Below are positions 34,486-45,293 of a DNA stretch of 64,000 nt, one piece after another. How positions within the stretch are numbered: position 1 is the first letter of the stretch; each line of letters starts with the position of its first letter. The stretch is from Tetracentron sinense (taxonomy: Eukaryota > Streptophyta > Magnoliopsida > Trochodendrales > Trochodendraceae). Position numbers and translations under genes: made by a program. The stretch covers positions 10,730,501 through 10,794,500 of the forward strand of contig CM026571.1 of assembly GCA_015143295.1 (NCBI GenBank). The letters are read 5' to 3'. The notes under the pieces were generated by a model. The model worked only from the letters and a program-made list of their open reading frames with translations. It was not told the DNA's origin and made no database searches.

Positions 34486-35240
34486 AAGTATCTTTATGGA
34501 ACATTAGAGGTTTGGGTTGTCCTGAAAAACGAGCGACAGTCAAAAAGTTTGCCCTGTCTAAAAATCCTTCCATAATATGTTTCAGGAAACTAAGACGGAG
34601 GTTTTCCGCCCTCAGATTCTTCGAGAATTATGGGGCGATAGGCCAACTGACTGGCTTTGTATTCCCTCTTGAGGAGCTGCTAGAGGTATTCTTTTGGCTT
34701 GGGACAAGAGAAAAGTTGAGGTGCTGGAATCGGAGCTGGGGTCTTACTCGATTTCTATTCTAGGTTAGTTGACGAGTGGGGGGATCCCCTGGGTTTTCTC
34801 AGGGCTCTATGGACCTTCAAGAGGTGAATCTGATGTCGAGTTTTGGCAAGAGCTCAACAATGTGAGTGTTCGTTGGGAGGCCCCTTGATGTTTGGGGGGG
34901 GGATTTCAACTGCATCAGTTTCCCTCATTAACGAAGAGGGTCCTAATCCTTTACGGCTAAAATACAGAGATTCGAGGACTTCATAATCATAACTAGGCAA
35001 AGCCTGATCGATTATCCGATCTGAGGATCCAAATTCACATGGTCCCAATTGCCGTCTGGACGAGTTGCTAGTAGATTGGATCATTTTCTTTTCTCAGTTG
35101 CTTGGAAGGACTTGTTCCCCAACCTTATCCAATCCTCGTTGCCTAGACCAATCTCAGATCATGTCCCAATCATCCTGGCATCTGTCTGTGCTAAGGTGGG
35201 CCTACTCCATTCCGGTTTGAAAACATGTGGCTTCAATTAG
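34486..35240 (+). pseudogene. LINE AP endonuclease domain
   Basis: WNIRGLGCPEKRATVKKFAL (about 34496) opens the endonuclease. GGDFNCISFP lies at about 34897. FTWSQLPSGR and RLDHFLFSV lie at 35035-35100. LPRPISDHVPIIL closes it near 35180. These match the N-terminal asparagine, GDFN and SDH.P signatures of L1 endonucleases, which nick the target DNA. Internal stops show that it is dead. Confidence 0.85.
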
Positions 35241-35268
35241 AGGGCTTTAAAGTCATCGTATCAGAGGT

Positions 35269-36850
35269 GTGGGCCTCTCATGTAGGGTGGGGCCCCCTAG
35301 TACTCGGTTTGGTCTGAAACTGAAAGCTATAAAAGTCAAACTTAAGATTTGGAACAAGGTGGTCTTTGGGAATGTGGCGAAGGAGAAAGCCAGACTCCTC
35401 CACCACATTGAGGCTTTTGATGCAATTGAAAATTTGCAACCCCTAAACAACAAGGAGACGAGTGAAAGGGCTTCTAAGAAAGTAGGGTACCTGAAAATGG
35501 TTCGGCTTGAGGAGATCAATAGGAAACAGAAGTTCAGGTCAAGATGGCTTAAAGAGGGGGACTGAAACACAAAATTCTTCCACCGGATTGCTAACTATCA
35601 CAGAAAGACAAATTTCATATCCAGTCTTTTGGTAGATGGGGACTTGAAAACGGACCCCAAGGAGATTGAAAATTGTGTGGTTGATTTTTATAAGGACTCA
35701 AACCTGGAAAAAGTCTTGTGGAGACCCAAGTTAGATGGCCTCCCCTTTGATACTATCACCTTAGACCAAAGCGAAGGGCTTGAACGAGCTTTTAGGGAGG
35801 ATGGAGTCCTGAGTGCCATTCACTCCTTGGCAAGGGACAAAGCTCCTGGCCCTGATGGTTTTTCTATTGAACTTTATAGAGACTGTTGAGAGATTGTGGG
35901 ATCAGACTTGGTAGCCGTACTCCAGGAAATCCATGATTTTGGTCGGTTCGATAAGGCGATAAATAATACATTTGTGGCCTTCATTCAAAAGAAGGTTGGA
36001 GCCCAAGACCTGCGAGACTTTAGGTCAATCAGCCTAGTTAGTAGTGTGTACAAAATCATAGCAAAAATCTTGGCCATTCGCCTTAGCAGTGTTTTGGGCT
36101 CAGTTATCTCCCCCCAGCAAGGTGTTTTTGTGTGTAGGAGACAAATCCTAGATGACATCCTTATAGCCAATGAATGTGTGGACGAGCGTCTTAAGGCCAA
36201 AAACACAGGGCTTATTTGCAAGATCGATATGGAAAAGACCTATGAGAATGTTAATTGAGAATTCCTCCTATATGTGTTGCATAGAATGGGTTTTAGGTCC
36301 AAGTGGCGAGCACGGATGTCTGCTTGTATCTCATCGGCCTCTTTCTCGATAAATGGTAGCTCTAAAAGATTTTTCTGAAGTTCGAAGGAGTTACGGCAAG
36401 GGGATCCCCTATCCCCGGGTTTATTCATTATCATCTCGAAAGCCTTAAGTAGGATGTTATCTAGAGCTAACGGTCAGGCATTTGTAGGTTTCTCCTTAGG
36501 TCGAGAGCGGTTTAGTATCTCTCATCTCCAGTTCGCAAATGACACCCTAGTTTTTTGTGGAGCTTCTTGGTCTCAGCTTCTCCATCTCCTTTGTATTTTG
36601 GGATCCTTCGAAGCGGTTTCAGGTCTCAGGGTCAACCTGGGCAAGAGTTATATTATCCCAGTAGGCCACATCCCTCACCTAGACTTCTTGGCTGCGAGCT
36701 TAGGATGCAGGATAGGTTCACTCTCCTCCAAATATCTTGGCCTCCCTTTGGGTGATTCGTTCAAATCGAAAGCAGTATGGAACTTGGTTATCGAACGTTT
36801 CTCGGCTAGATTAGTAGGCTGAAAGTCTTGCTTGCTCTCAAAAGGCGGCA
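35269..36850 (+). pseudogene. LINE reverse transcriptase domain
   Basis: From a linker (WNKVVFGNVAKEKARL) into RT. Conserved steps are LARDKAPGPDGFSIELYRDC (35828-35887), NTFVAFIQKKVGAQDLRDFR, SISLVSSVYKIIAKILAIRL, SPQQGVFVCRRQILDDIL and the active-site block QFANDTLVFCGAS (36527-36565, where FADD would be usual). Then GLRVNLGKS, KYLGLPLG and KGGKLTLLKNTLRSLPTYYL. The second position of the catalytic pair is N, so the enzyme would be impaired even without the several frame breaks. Confidence 0.88.
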
Positions 36851-37559
36851 AATTGACACTTCTAAAGAACACCTTGAGGAGTCTCCCAACCTACTATCTG
36901 TCATCCATAACGATTCCAAAATCCATAGCATTGGCCCTAGAGCATATTCAGCGAAACTTCCTTTGGAATGAGAGAGGGGGTAAAAGGAAATATCACCTAG
37001 TGAATTGGAACCAAATTTGTAGACTGTTACGAGACGGTGGTCTCAACGTTGCCCCTCTGGTTGCGGTGAATAAGGCCCTCTTGGAAAAATGATTCTGGAG
37101 GTTTGGTGAAGAACAAGAGAGTCTTTGGAGGAAAGTGATCGTAACAAGACATGGGAAAATCTCCTCCTGGGTCCCAAAGCGGGTGCGCAGGGCCCACGGT
37201 GTAGGCCTTTAGAAAGAAATTATGGTTGTTGCTCCTTCCTTATTCGTTTTCTACAAGTTCAAGCTAGGTGATGGGTCCGATATTCAGTTCTGTTGGTGTG
37301 GTCAGTTGAGTCTAAAGGAGGATTTTGGAAGCCTATTCTTAATGGCCCTTAACAAAGTGGTATCAGTTTCTGAATGTTTCGAGAGGGTGTTAGCGAGTTA
37401 GTATGGTGTCCTAGGTTTCTGAGAAACCTAAATGATTGGGAGGTTGAGGTCATGCTATGCCTTCTGAGTTGCTTGTATTCCTCCTAACCCCGTTCCCAGA
37501 TTCGTGATTCTAGGATTTGGTCTAGAGGCAACTCCGGGCGATTTTCAGTGAGATCATTA

Positions 37560-37960
37560 TTACAGTCCTTTATCCATCCTCCAAGGTACCCATTTCCTTT
37601 TAAGGTTGTTTAGGCTAACCAAGTTCCCACAAAGGTATCATTTTTCCTTTGGTCCGCTGCTCTTAATAAAGTTCTCACTTCGAATCATCTTAAGAATAGA
37701 GGGTGGAGCATTGCAAATCGGTGCATGTGCTTAAATGAGGAAGAGTCTGTGAATCACTACCTGCTCTTGCAATGCCCAGTTTCATGTGGGCTATGGGTTT
37801 CGTTCCTCTCTCGATTAAGAGTGGAGTGGGTCTTCCCATCCTCATTTTTGAGCTTCTTGTCGAGTTGGCAATTGGCACCTTTGATGGGAGCCGCGGAAGA
37901 AATCTGGACTATTTTGTTCGGTGCTATCTCATTGTTTATATGAAGAGAGAGGAATAATCA
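37560..37960 (+). pseudogene. LINE C-terminal zinc finger (zf-RVT)
   Basis: Reads FLWSAALNKVLTSNHLKNRG, then a shift, WSIANRCMCLNEEESVNHYL, LLQCPVSCGLWVSF. The C..C..H..C arrangement is the zf-RVT domain found after the RT in plant LINEs. About 200 bp of 3' untranslated sequence follow to the A-tract. Confidence 0.8.
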
Positions 37961-38231
37961 TGTTTTCGATGATTCTCCCTCTTCTCCCTCCCAGATTTTA
38001 GGGCGTGTTCTTTGCCTTATTGTGGATTGGAATTCCATCAATCCGTGGGGTCCAGAAGTAAGGGATTTGCTCATATTATTAGGTAGCCGCCTCTATCAGT
38101 GGTCGGGGCCGGTTTTTAGTCGATTCTTGTTGTTCTTTATGCTTTGTGTTTCTTCTTAGTTTACATCTCTGTAAACTGTTGTAATCCTCGTTTTTCTTAA
38201 TATATTCATTCTTCTTACCGATCAAAAAAAA

Positions 38232-39636
38232 AAGCTTTGAAAGGAAGAAGAGAAGATCATCACTTTCATCTTGCTTTACTCTCTTAAGGTAACTAGGCTT
38301 ACTTTAATGGATTATCCAATTTTAGTGAAGATGTTGTAATCCAAGTGATTGTAACTTGATGTTGATTTCCTCTAGTGGTGTCTAGAGAGATTCTTGTAAC
38401 CATGGTTCAAAGTATCGGTATCGGTCACTGTATCGGTAAGTCCAAAATAGGATACGTATTGGCGTATCGGTAACGTATCGGTTGGATACGGCGGAAAAAA
38501 AATAAGATAGACTAAAAAAAGCTTAGATACGCAAGGAAAAACTTCGATACCTTGCAGAAAACTTCTTTCAATGCAAATATAAGCTAAAAACAAACTAAAT
38601 GAAGGCCTACAATTATATTTATAATCATACAAATGAGAGTTAAAAAATTTATAAGTTAAAGGTGTGCGCATTGATAAATATGTATGAAAATACAAGCTAG
38701 TCACTTAACCAAGTATAAGAAATACAATCTAGATATTAAAATCTTACATTTAATAAAATACACAAGAAAAAATTGACTTTGATTCATAAATCAAATTACA
38801 TATATGATAAAAGCTCAATACCACATTGAGTTTCGTGTCGGCTCATACTCTGTCACTCTGGGATCAGGAATTGAGTTGAGTGAAACATTATAGGTGCTCC
38901 AGACATGATGACACCATGTGGCCAACTTTTCTATTCATTTTGGGTTGATTAAAACCTATTTTCATGAATTTAAAGAAGTAAAATAAAGAACTAATTTTTA
39001 CATACCTTCAAAGTTTTGGGGAAGGTCTTTCAAATCCAAAATCAAATGTCGAGATCTTTGTTTTTCAACAATGGAGTTGATGAAAGAAATTTGGGAAAGA
39101 GAATAGGATTTGGAGGTGTTTGAAACACCTTAAAATGAGAAAGTACAATTTCAAAGCCCATATCGGTATGTATCGGTCAGTATCAGTACGATACATGAAC
39201 CATATCGGTCGACACCCTAAAAAAAAAATAACATGTTCAAACTACGTGTATTGGTCCGTATCGAGAGTATCAGTCCATATCGGTACCGATACGGCCCAAT
39301 ACACCTGATACGGCCACGATACGCTACAAAAAAACTTGTCCTGCGTATCAGCGTCTCGAGTAGTTCAAAAACCGACATGTATCGGCCGATATGTACCGAT
39401 ATTTTGAACCATGCTCGTAACCCCATTATTTTACTTATAGTGGAAGTTTTACTTGGACTTGGTCCCATGGTTTTTCCCTTCACTTTGGAGGGTTTTTCAC
39501 GTTAAAAATTGTAGTGTTCTTCTTGTTGTGTTTGCTGTTTTTGTGGGTGTGAATTGCTTCAATTGGATTTTATTCTACACATTTTGTTATATCATTAATT
39601 TGTACATAGACGGGAAAGGTGTGTGGTCTCCCAACA
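38232..39636 (+). repeat. Copia LTR, plus orientation, right part
   Basis: Continues the LTR cut by the LINE: CTTTCATCTTGCTTTACTCT, then GGTGTCTAGAGAGATTC, the hAT-like insertion 38401-39413, then CCCATGGTTTTTCCCTTCA and GGAGGGTTTTTCACG, ending GGTCTCCCAACA at 39636. The next five bases GTTAT match the five before 27429. Confidence 0.82.
38401..39413. mobile_element. hAT-like element with TATCGG-word body, 1013 bp
   Basis: Flanks CTTGTAAC (38393-38400) and CTCGTAAC (39414-39421). Ends CATGGTTCAAAGTATCGG and, reverse complemented, CATGGTTCAAAATATCGG. Both arms are made of ATCGGTATCGG / CGTATCGGTA words. The ~600-bp AT-rich centre has no recognisable transposase. The open frames at 39120-39505 are products of the repeated word. 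Confidence 0.88.
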
Positions 39637-39641
39637 GTTAT

Positions 39642-41337
39642 CTCTGTGAAAAGCTTCTCACTGTCCCTGATACCCCTAAAGATTGAAAATACCACTATGG
39701 AGCGAAACCTGGATACCTCGATGATACCTTGAGATGATAACCCCCCTACTCCTATAAAGTTGCTTGACTGAAAACGACTTTCTAACGGCCAGCACTGGAC
39801 TAGTTTGCGATAAAGCGGTTCATCTGCTTGCATCTAGATTTTGATTCAGTCTATAGTAGCTAATACAAAGCTAGGTTTCAAGCTTTCTTTCCATATGAAG
39901 AAAGGATGATAATAACAGAAGGTTTGTCTTCTCACATTAGATCACAGGACTCCAAATAACAGAAGGTTATTCTAACTAGCTAAAATGAGAATAATTCTTG
40001 AACTGAATGATAATAATAACAGTAAAATGAACTAAATCAACTAAAACAAAAATCATAGACAGCGATAGTCTTCCTACATATCCTAGCAATATGGTCATAC
40101 GAATTTACTAAAATCAACTAAGGTAAGCTCGAGATGAATATCATTATTCAACATATTGTTGAGGAAATTTTAAGATCAGTAGAGTTGGAACACTAAAATT
40201 GCGTGCATAAAGCAAATTTTGCAAAAAGAAACTATAAATAAAATAAGAAATTAACCTTGAGATGAGCAAAATCACTAACCCTAAACCAGGATCTTCATTA
40301 GAAAAAGCTTCATTCCCTGTATTTGGGTACTTATTTTGCTCCATTACCGAATGCAGATATCAATGGAAGACTAATCCGAGTACAAAACCAAGCACATTGG
40401 GAAATTAAAATTTAAAACTTGAAATCTGAAGAAGAACTTGAATTGAACTCTGGTTTTCTCACTGGACTTAGGATTCTCTCAGGTTATTACTCTGGTAATA
40501 ACATATGTTCGTACCGTTAGTGTGCCGTTACAGTTCTGCTAGTATTGCTGTTAACATATGAGTTCGGCATGTTCCGTTCTCTCATCCTGGAGAAGGTGGC
40601 CCCTACAAGGCCTGAAAGAATCAAGCCCTAGCCAGATCGGGCCAGGCTCTGGCTGGGCTCGAATATAAATGGTCAACATATTATTATTTTTCTTCTAAAA
40701 ACATGTTTGAATTATTAGAAAAAACGCATATGTTATTAAAAATAAAAATGTCATTATACAAAGTCAAGAAAACAAATAGCATTACAATTAACCCTCCTTA
40801 AGACAGACCCTTGGACTTACCCTTATAGCCTCTTAGCGTGTGTGTGCTAATTACATGATAACAATCCACCAAAAAATAGCATTATATTTAAATATTTATA
40901 TATATTAGACAACGTAAAAAAAAAAAACACATATAGCAATATAGTAATTTTTTTTAGTTTAAGGTGAACTAATATTGTTTTTAATATACAATTAGCATAA
41001 TACATCATATATAGTTATGTTGTAATAGCTATATAACATATGCATATATATATGATCGGCGGAACTGGGACCAAGGCATCAATCAACCAAACTCTAGTCT
41101 AACCCTAAAACTCTATGGGCTTCCACTTATCGAGCTCAACCCTACTTATATATTAAGGCTTAAAAATGGGCCATTTTTAGGTTTTTTGGGCTTGGCTACC
41201 AGGCCAGTCTGGCCCATTGACACCATTTGTTGTGGAGCTACTCCCACATTTTCTCCAAATTGCACATCAATAAATAGTTTAATTGCCTAACATTCTACTC
41301 CAGAAACACATGGGTAGTGTTTTTGTATTTGTCAATA
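39642..41337. other. Intergenic; possible further word-rich element
   Basis: 39642-40580 shows no gene. At about 40590-41225 the edges are rich in GGCCAGGC/GGGCC words (CCAGATCGGGCCAGGC, ACCAGGCCAGTCTGGCCC), with a right end TGGGCC..TTGACACCA that looks like a TIR. The left end is unclear, so this may be a tenth, damaged member of the word-rich class. Confidence 0.4.
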
Positions 41338-41350
41338 ACACTCTAAAAGT

Positions 41351-41514
41351 ACACCCCCGCATCTTGTGTGAGTGGTAGGGGTGTGGCCTTCACTGTGGAG
41401 GTTTGGGGATCCAATCCCCCCCGAGTACGAGTTGCATGAGCTCCACTGGCCAGCTAACATCTAACTGTACTAACGGACTATCATGGGTAAATGATAATCG
41501 CACCAAAAAAAAAA
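41351..41514 (+). mobile_element. tRNA-derived SINE with 13-bp target duplication
   Basis: Flanked by ACACTCTAAAAGT at 41338-41350 and 41515-41527 (13 of 13). The head resembles a tRNA (GTGTGAGTGGTAGGGGTGTGG, with B-box-like GGATCCAATCC), and the tail is an A-tract of about 11. Length ~164 bp. The perfect duplication makes the borders firm. The open frame across it is not a gene. Confidence 0.85.
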
Positions 41515-41527
41515 ACACTCTAAAAGT

Positions 41528-42344
41528 GCATATTCTAATGATTGGGCCACATTCTCCTCAATCTATCCCCATATGTCATAATTTATACAACGATAATAGA
41601 TAAGTTTGTAAATTGATGGATGTATCAATCACCTCACGGTCTCTAAACGAGTCCACCTAATGTGTGGGATAGTACTCTAACCAGTAACAGCGAAGGTGTA
41701 ATCTATTCCTCCTCTGACTTAAGAATATCTCCTGGCCATCCGTCTAAAATATTATTATCACGCATTTATTTGTGTTCTTATCAAAGTGGCATTCTATATA
41801 TTCTAACTTGTTATGAGTTATATTATTATTTAAAAACGAGGGTCCTTGGCTTGGAGGACGATGGAGAATGGCATCATGCTCCCTCATGCCAACAGCTCCT
41901 AATCCATGCAATGCACGAGTCAATGATATCAATGTCATTAGCAGTAAACGAGCTTTTATTATATTCTTTAATCTTTGCTAGATCGCCAATCAATTTGGTA
42001 GGAAATTCAGATCTCTCTAGCAAATTTCGAAGAGCCTTTATTGATAAAATAGTATAGTCAAAAGAGTTAGGAAAATCGATCTCTTAAATCACAATTGTTT
42101 TATATATGATGCATGACTTTTCTCTTTGTTTCAAATTAAACTAGTCTTATTATTTATTGGCAGGTCATCCAATAAACAACACTTCTCCAAGGTTATTTTT
42201 CAAAATGTGCTCAAAACAAGTAAAGAAATACCAACAAGACTAATATATATTAAAAATACCAGCTAAAGTTCCATGGAAATCTTGTAACTAAAATATGATA
42301 TGCAGAGACAAAAGTGCTCTTCTTGATTGGCGCTTCTATATACA
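41528..42344. other. Intergenic, no gene supported
   Basis: A + open frame at 41662-42057 (131 codons) lacks any motif and lies in AT-rich repeat-like sequence. I leave it uncalled. Confidence 0.4.
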
Positions 42345-42620
42345 CTAATGGGTTGCACTTGCGATGCACATGAGAGAGAGAGAAGGGAAGGGGAGAAAGA
42401 GTGGGAAGAGGGAGTGAGGGATCCTAGTGAGGGAATAATTTGATCATTATAAAAATTTAATTAACATTTTTAATTGGCTCATTATTTTATAATAATAAAG
42501 AAGCTAGATAAGTATAATAGTAATTTTGTCATTATTAAAGATAGAAGATAAGAATAAGGGTTATTTTGTCATTATGACAAAATTCGGCCAATATTTTTAA
42601 CTGGTTCATTTTCTTTATAT

Positions 42621-42765
42621 GCTCCGTTTGTTTCAAAGTAAAATAGAGGAAAACAAATGAATTTTGCGGAAAATGCCCGTTGTCCTAAAGAAAATATACT
42701 TGGAAAATGATATTTTCTGTCGAATTCATTTGTTTTCCCCTATTTTACCTCAAAACAAACGGAGC
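42621..42765. mobile_element. 145-bp MITE with 40-bp inverted ends
   Basis: Left GCTCCGTTTGTTTCAAAGTA and right TACCTCAAAACAAACGGAGC pair almost base for base. The pairing extends through AAATAG[A]GGAAAACAAATGAATT on each side. It is short enough to be one hairpin. The target duplication is not clear. Confidence 0.8.
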
Positions 42766-42887
42766 AATGATAGTAAAATAGTGGGTCGTAAGTGTGATGC
42801 ATGTGAGATCAATTATAAAATATTGCATCGAAATAATATCCTTGTACATGTAGGCGTGCACGTGTAATGCATATACATAGATGGTAT

Positions 42888-43275
42888 AAAAACATGAGGG
42901 CATTTTGAGGGAAAAAAAACTTAACCAACATTTTAGGTATAAAAGCTTGAGGGACATTTTGGGAAAAAAAAATTACGAGGGGTGTGTTGGGTATGAAAAC
43001 CTGAATTAGTAGCATTTTGAGAACCAAAAAGTTTTAGGGGCGGCATTTTGGGTATAAGACAAAATTGAGGGCATTTTGGGTATAGAAATGTGAAGAATTT
43101 AGAAAGAAATAAAATGAAATATGGGCAAACTTGACAGGTCTTTTGGGTAAAAAACGGTGAGACCATTTTGAGTATGAAAACTTTACTTTGGAACATTTTA
43201 GGAACCAAAAAACATTGGGGGCATTCTGAATGTAAAAAATATTGAGGGCATTTTGAGTTTAAAAACTTTAGGCAC
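42888..43275. repeat. Degenerate minisatellite, GAGGGCATTTTGGGTAT unit
   Basis: About ten spaced copies of GGGCATTTTG[A/G]G followed by [G/T]TATAAAAA[C/A]-like sequence, 25-50 bp apart. Minus-strand open frames of 70-114 codons here, with recurring KCPQ phrases, arise from the repeat and I reject them as genes. Confidence 0.75.
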
Positions 43276-43432
43276 ATTTTTCATAAATAAAATAGAAACA
43301 TTTTTAGATTAAGCTAAATTTGAATCAACATTTCTAAGTTTCATTTTCTTTATATTAGTTGATGATAGTTTTAGATTTAAGATTATTTTCAATCAACTTT
43401 TAAGTCTCTCTCTTTATAATATCAGTGTTTTG

Positions 43433-43725
43433 ACAACTTAACCTAACTGATCGGTTGAACCAATAAAATCGGGAAACAGCCAATCAACTGGTGCCCAAAA
43501 TCACCATAGTCTAATTGTTTTAAAAATTAGCATTAAAACCAGGAATGAGAATAACTGGACCATTCAATCGGAGAACTGATAATATAAACAGAAATATTAG
43601 AAGAACCGCCAAAAAAAGAAAAATATATTTTTTTAATAATAAAATGACACGATCCAATTGGACCGGTTGAACCGATAACTGGACACCTAGCCAATTCGAC
43701 GACTAGTCCGATTATGAAAATATTG
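43433..43725. mobile_element. hAT-like element with CGGTTGAACC words
   Basis: Ends CAGTGTTTTGACAACTTA and, reverse complemented, CAATATTTTCATAATCGG. The body has GATCGGTTGAACC and GGACCGGTTGAACCG. The 8-bp flanks (TATAATAT and TTTTGTAT) agree at only five positions, so the borders are less certain than in the sister elements. Confidence 0.6.
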
Positions 43726-43734
43726 TTTTGTATA

Positions 43735-44055
43735 TTAGGATATGCCAGTTTTGGAATTAAGTTTAATTTCAATCAACTTTATATTAAAAAAGCTAAAATC
43801 ATTAAAGGTAATTTTGAAATTAAGCTAAAATTCAATCAACGTTTTGAATTGGGTCATTATCTTCAAAGGGCAATTTTAGAATTAAGCTAAAATTCAATCT
43901 CTTTTATTTTTTTGCTCAAAATCAATATCACTCTCTTTATATATAGTAAAATGATATTCTTATAATTGAGTTAAAAATCAATCAAAAAAGTATGATTTGT
44001 CTTTAAATATAGTAAAGGATAATTTTTGAAATAAGCAAAAATTTGATCAACGTTA
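43735..44055. repeat. Tandem units of GGAATTAAG..AATTCAATCAA
   Basis: A unit of about 80-110 bp with [A/G]GAATTAAG[C/T]TAAAATTCAAT recurs at about 43755, 43815, 43870, 43960 and 44020. A related unit lies left of the hAT-like insertion (43370). Repeat only, no coding. Confidence 0.55.
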
Positions 44056-44099
44056 CCGCTCTTCTCATTATAACATATATATATATATATATGGCTAAT

Positions 44100-45170
44100 A
44101 ATGTCATTTTAGCAGTCATGTTGGTAAGGATTATTTACCATGTCGAGCTTCGAACCTTGGAGCGGTGATATTTCTAGTTTTCAGCCATTCCTGGGTAACT
44201 ATAATCAATATAGTATATTAATCAAATTAAGATTTAAAGAATACATTAAAGTAGTGTTTGGTTACACTTCTATATTGACTTTAAATGACTTTTGGCTCAT
44301 AAAGAGTCAAAAGTTGATTAAAATATTATTTTGTTTAGCACTTAAAAGAGTAATTTCTCCATTAGTCAAAAGTTATAGAAAGTCAAAATGTTACTTTTTA
44401 GGGGAAGCTTCCCATAACTAACTTTTGTGGAAGTCCCAAATTATTTTAAAAAGTCCTCCCCTTTTCAAAAAAGTTTATCCGAACAATCCCTAAAAACCCA
44501 TTTTCTTAAACTCTTTTAATGTCCATGGTCCAAAGGTACTGTGCTTGCACAGTAACAGTATGCTAAGGAGATATTATCTTGTATAACACATGAGAAAATG
44601 TTTTGTAAGACAACCCTTGATTTTTGCCTTAGGAGGGGATTGATGGGCCTGGGCCTATTGATGTGTAATGCCATGTCTGTCAACTTTATATTGCAACATG
44701 AACTCCGGTGTTAGACTTCTAAGTTTTGTTAATTAAGGGCTCATCTTTTGCTGAGACTCATAAAACTTGACATTTGTACTTTTGCATGATAATTGTTTTG
44801 TTGGGAAATTTGAGCTAGTTTCTAACAAAATTAATTATTACCATTGGATTTCATGACTTATCATTTTTTTAATGAGATTTTGAATCTTTCATTTTTATTG
44901 CATTTGAACTTTGAAGTCCTACCGAAAAGCCAGTCAAAAGATGAAAATAATAATCCATTCAATTCTCAAAAGAAAATACATATTGTCAAATAATAAAATT
45001 TGCAAAGTGTGGGACTTGATAACTATAAGCAAAAGAACGACCTAAGCAGATTTTTTTTGCTGTGGATGCGGGCTATTAGGTTGAGACTTGCCACTCCGGT
45101 AAAGGTTGGCCGGCCACCTCAATACCACATGTAAGAATGTAGGCTCGTCGACAACTGGTGCAAGTTCATC
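44100..45170. other. Intergenic, no gene
   Basis: 44240-44490 may be a decayed MITE (GTAGTGTTTGGTTAC left, ATCCGAACAATCCC right). A small hairpin ACTGTGC-TT-GCACAGT lies at 44538-44553. No coding region is supported. Confidence 0.35.
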
Positions 45171-45177
45171 AAATGAA

Positions 45178-45293
45178 AAGTGATTGAATGCTCTCGATAG
45201 ACAAAAATGCAACATTGCCAAGTGGGGCCCACCGATTAATACATGTGGGCTTGGGGCCACCCAGCTAGCTATAGAAGCATTCAATCACTTACC
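45178..45293. repeat. Short palindromic MITE
   Basis: AAAGTGATTGAATGCTCTCG on the left pairs with TAGAAGCATTCAATCACTTA on the right, with GTGGGGCCCACCG and GTGGGCTTGGGGCCAC between. The minus open frame over it has no motif. Confidence 0.6.

Larger units (their letters stand above)
30641..38231 (+). mobile_element. Plant L1-type LINE, full-length-like but degenerate
   Basis: A non-LTR element of ~7.6 kb (about 7.25 kb without its hAT-like insertion) nested in the Copia LTR. Order: ORF1 with a DUF4283-like domain (about 31630-32100), a Ser/Pro-rich part, AP endonuclease (34490-35240), RT (35270-36850), and C-terminal zf-RVT (37600-37860). The 3' end is GATCAAAAAAAAAA at about 38221-38231. The 5' border is inferred from where LTR similarity stops; no target duplication longer than GCTT could be seen. 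Many stops and shifts. Confidence 0.85.
27424..39641. mobile_element. Palindromic Copia insertion with shared GTTAT duplication
   Basis: The outer borders are GTTAT (27424-27428) | TGTTGGGAAAAAATC ... GGTCTCCCAACA | GTTAT (39637-39641). The left LTR is in minus orientation and the right one in plus, so both outer ends are LTR 3' (U5) ends with TGTTGGG/CCCAACA. Between them are, in order: minus RNase H, minus RT, plus RNase H, plus polypurine tract. A shared 5-bp duplication implies that the inverted molecule integrated as a unit. The + LTR was later split by a LINE and a hAT-like element, and the minus LTR by another hAT-like element. Confidence 0.75.
42345..44095 (-). mobile_element. Degenerate Helitron, minus strand
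   Basis: The 3' side on the minus strand reads CATGTGCATCGCAAGTGCAAC then CATTAG|T at 42345, a weakened form of the hairpin seen at 8015. The 5' side near 44070-44095 reads ATATATATGTTATAATGAGA. It carries no Rep or helicase but hosts a MITE, a minisatellite, a hAT-like element and ~100-bp tandem units. Confidence 0.4.

Noticed and set aside
41662-42057. 131-codon plus frame
   Set aside because: No motif, AT-rich repeat-like surroundings.
42933-43277. Minus open frame of 114 codons with repeated KCPQ phrases
   Set aside because: It follows the GGGCATTTTG minisatellite and has no domain.
43425-43733. Firm 8-bp duplication for the element at 43433
   Set aside because: Only five of eight bases agree, so I kept the element but not the duplication.
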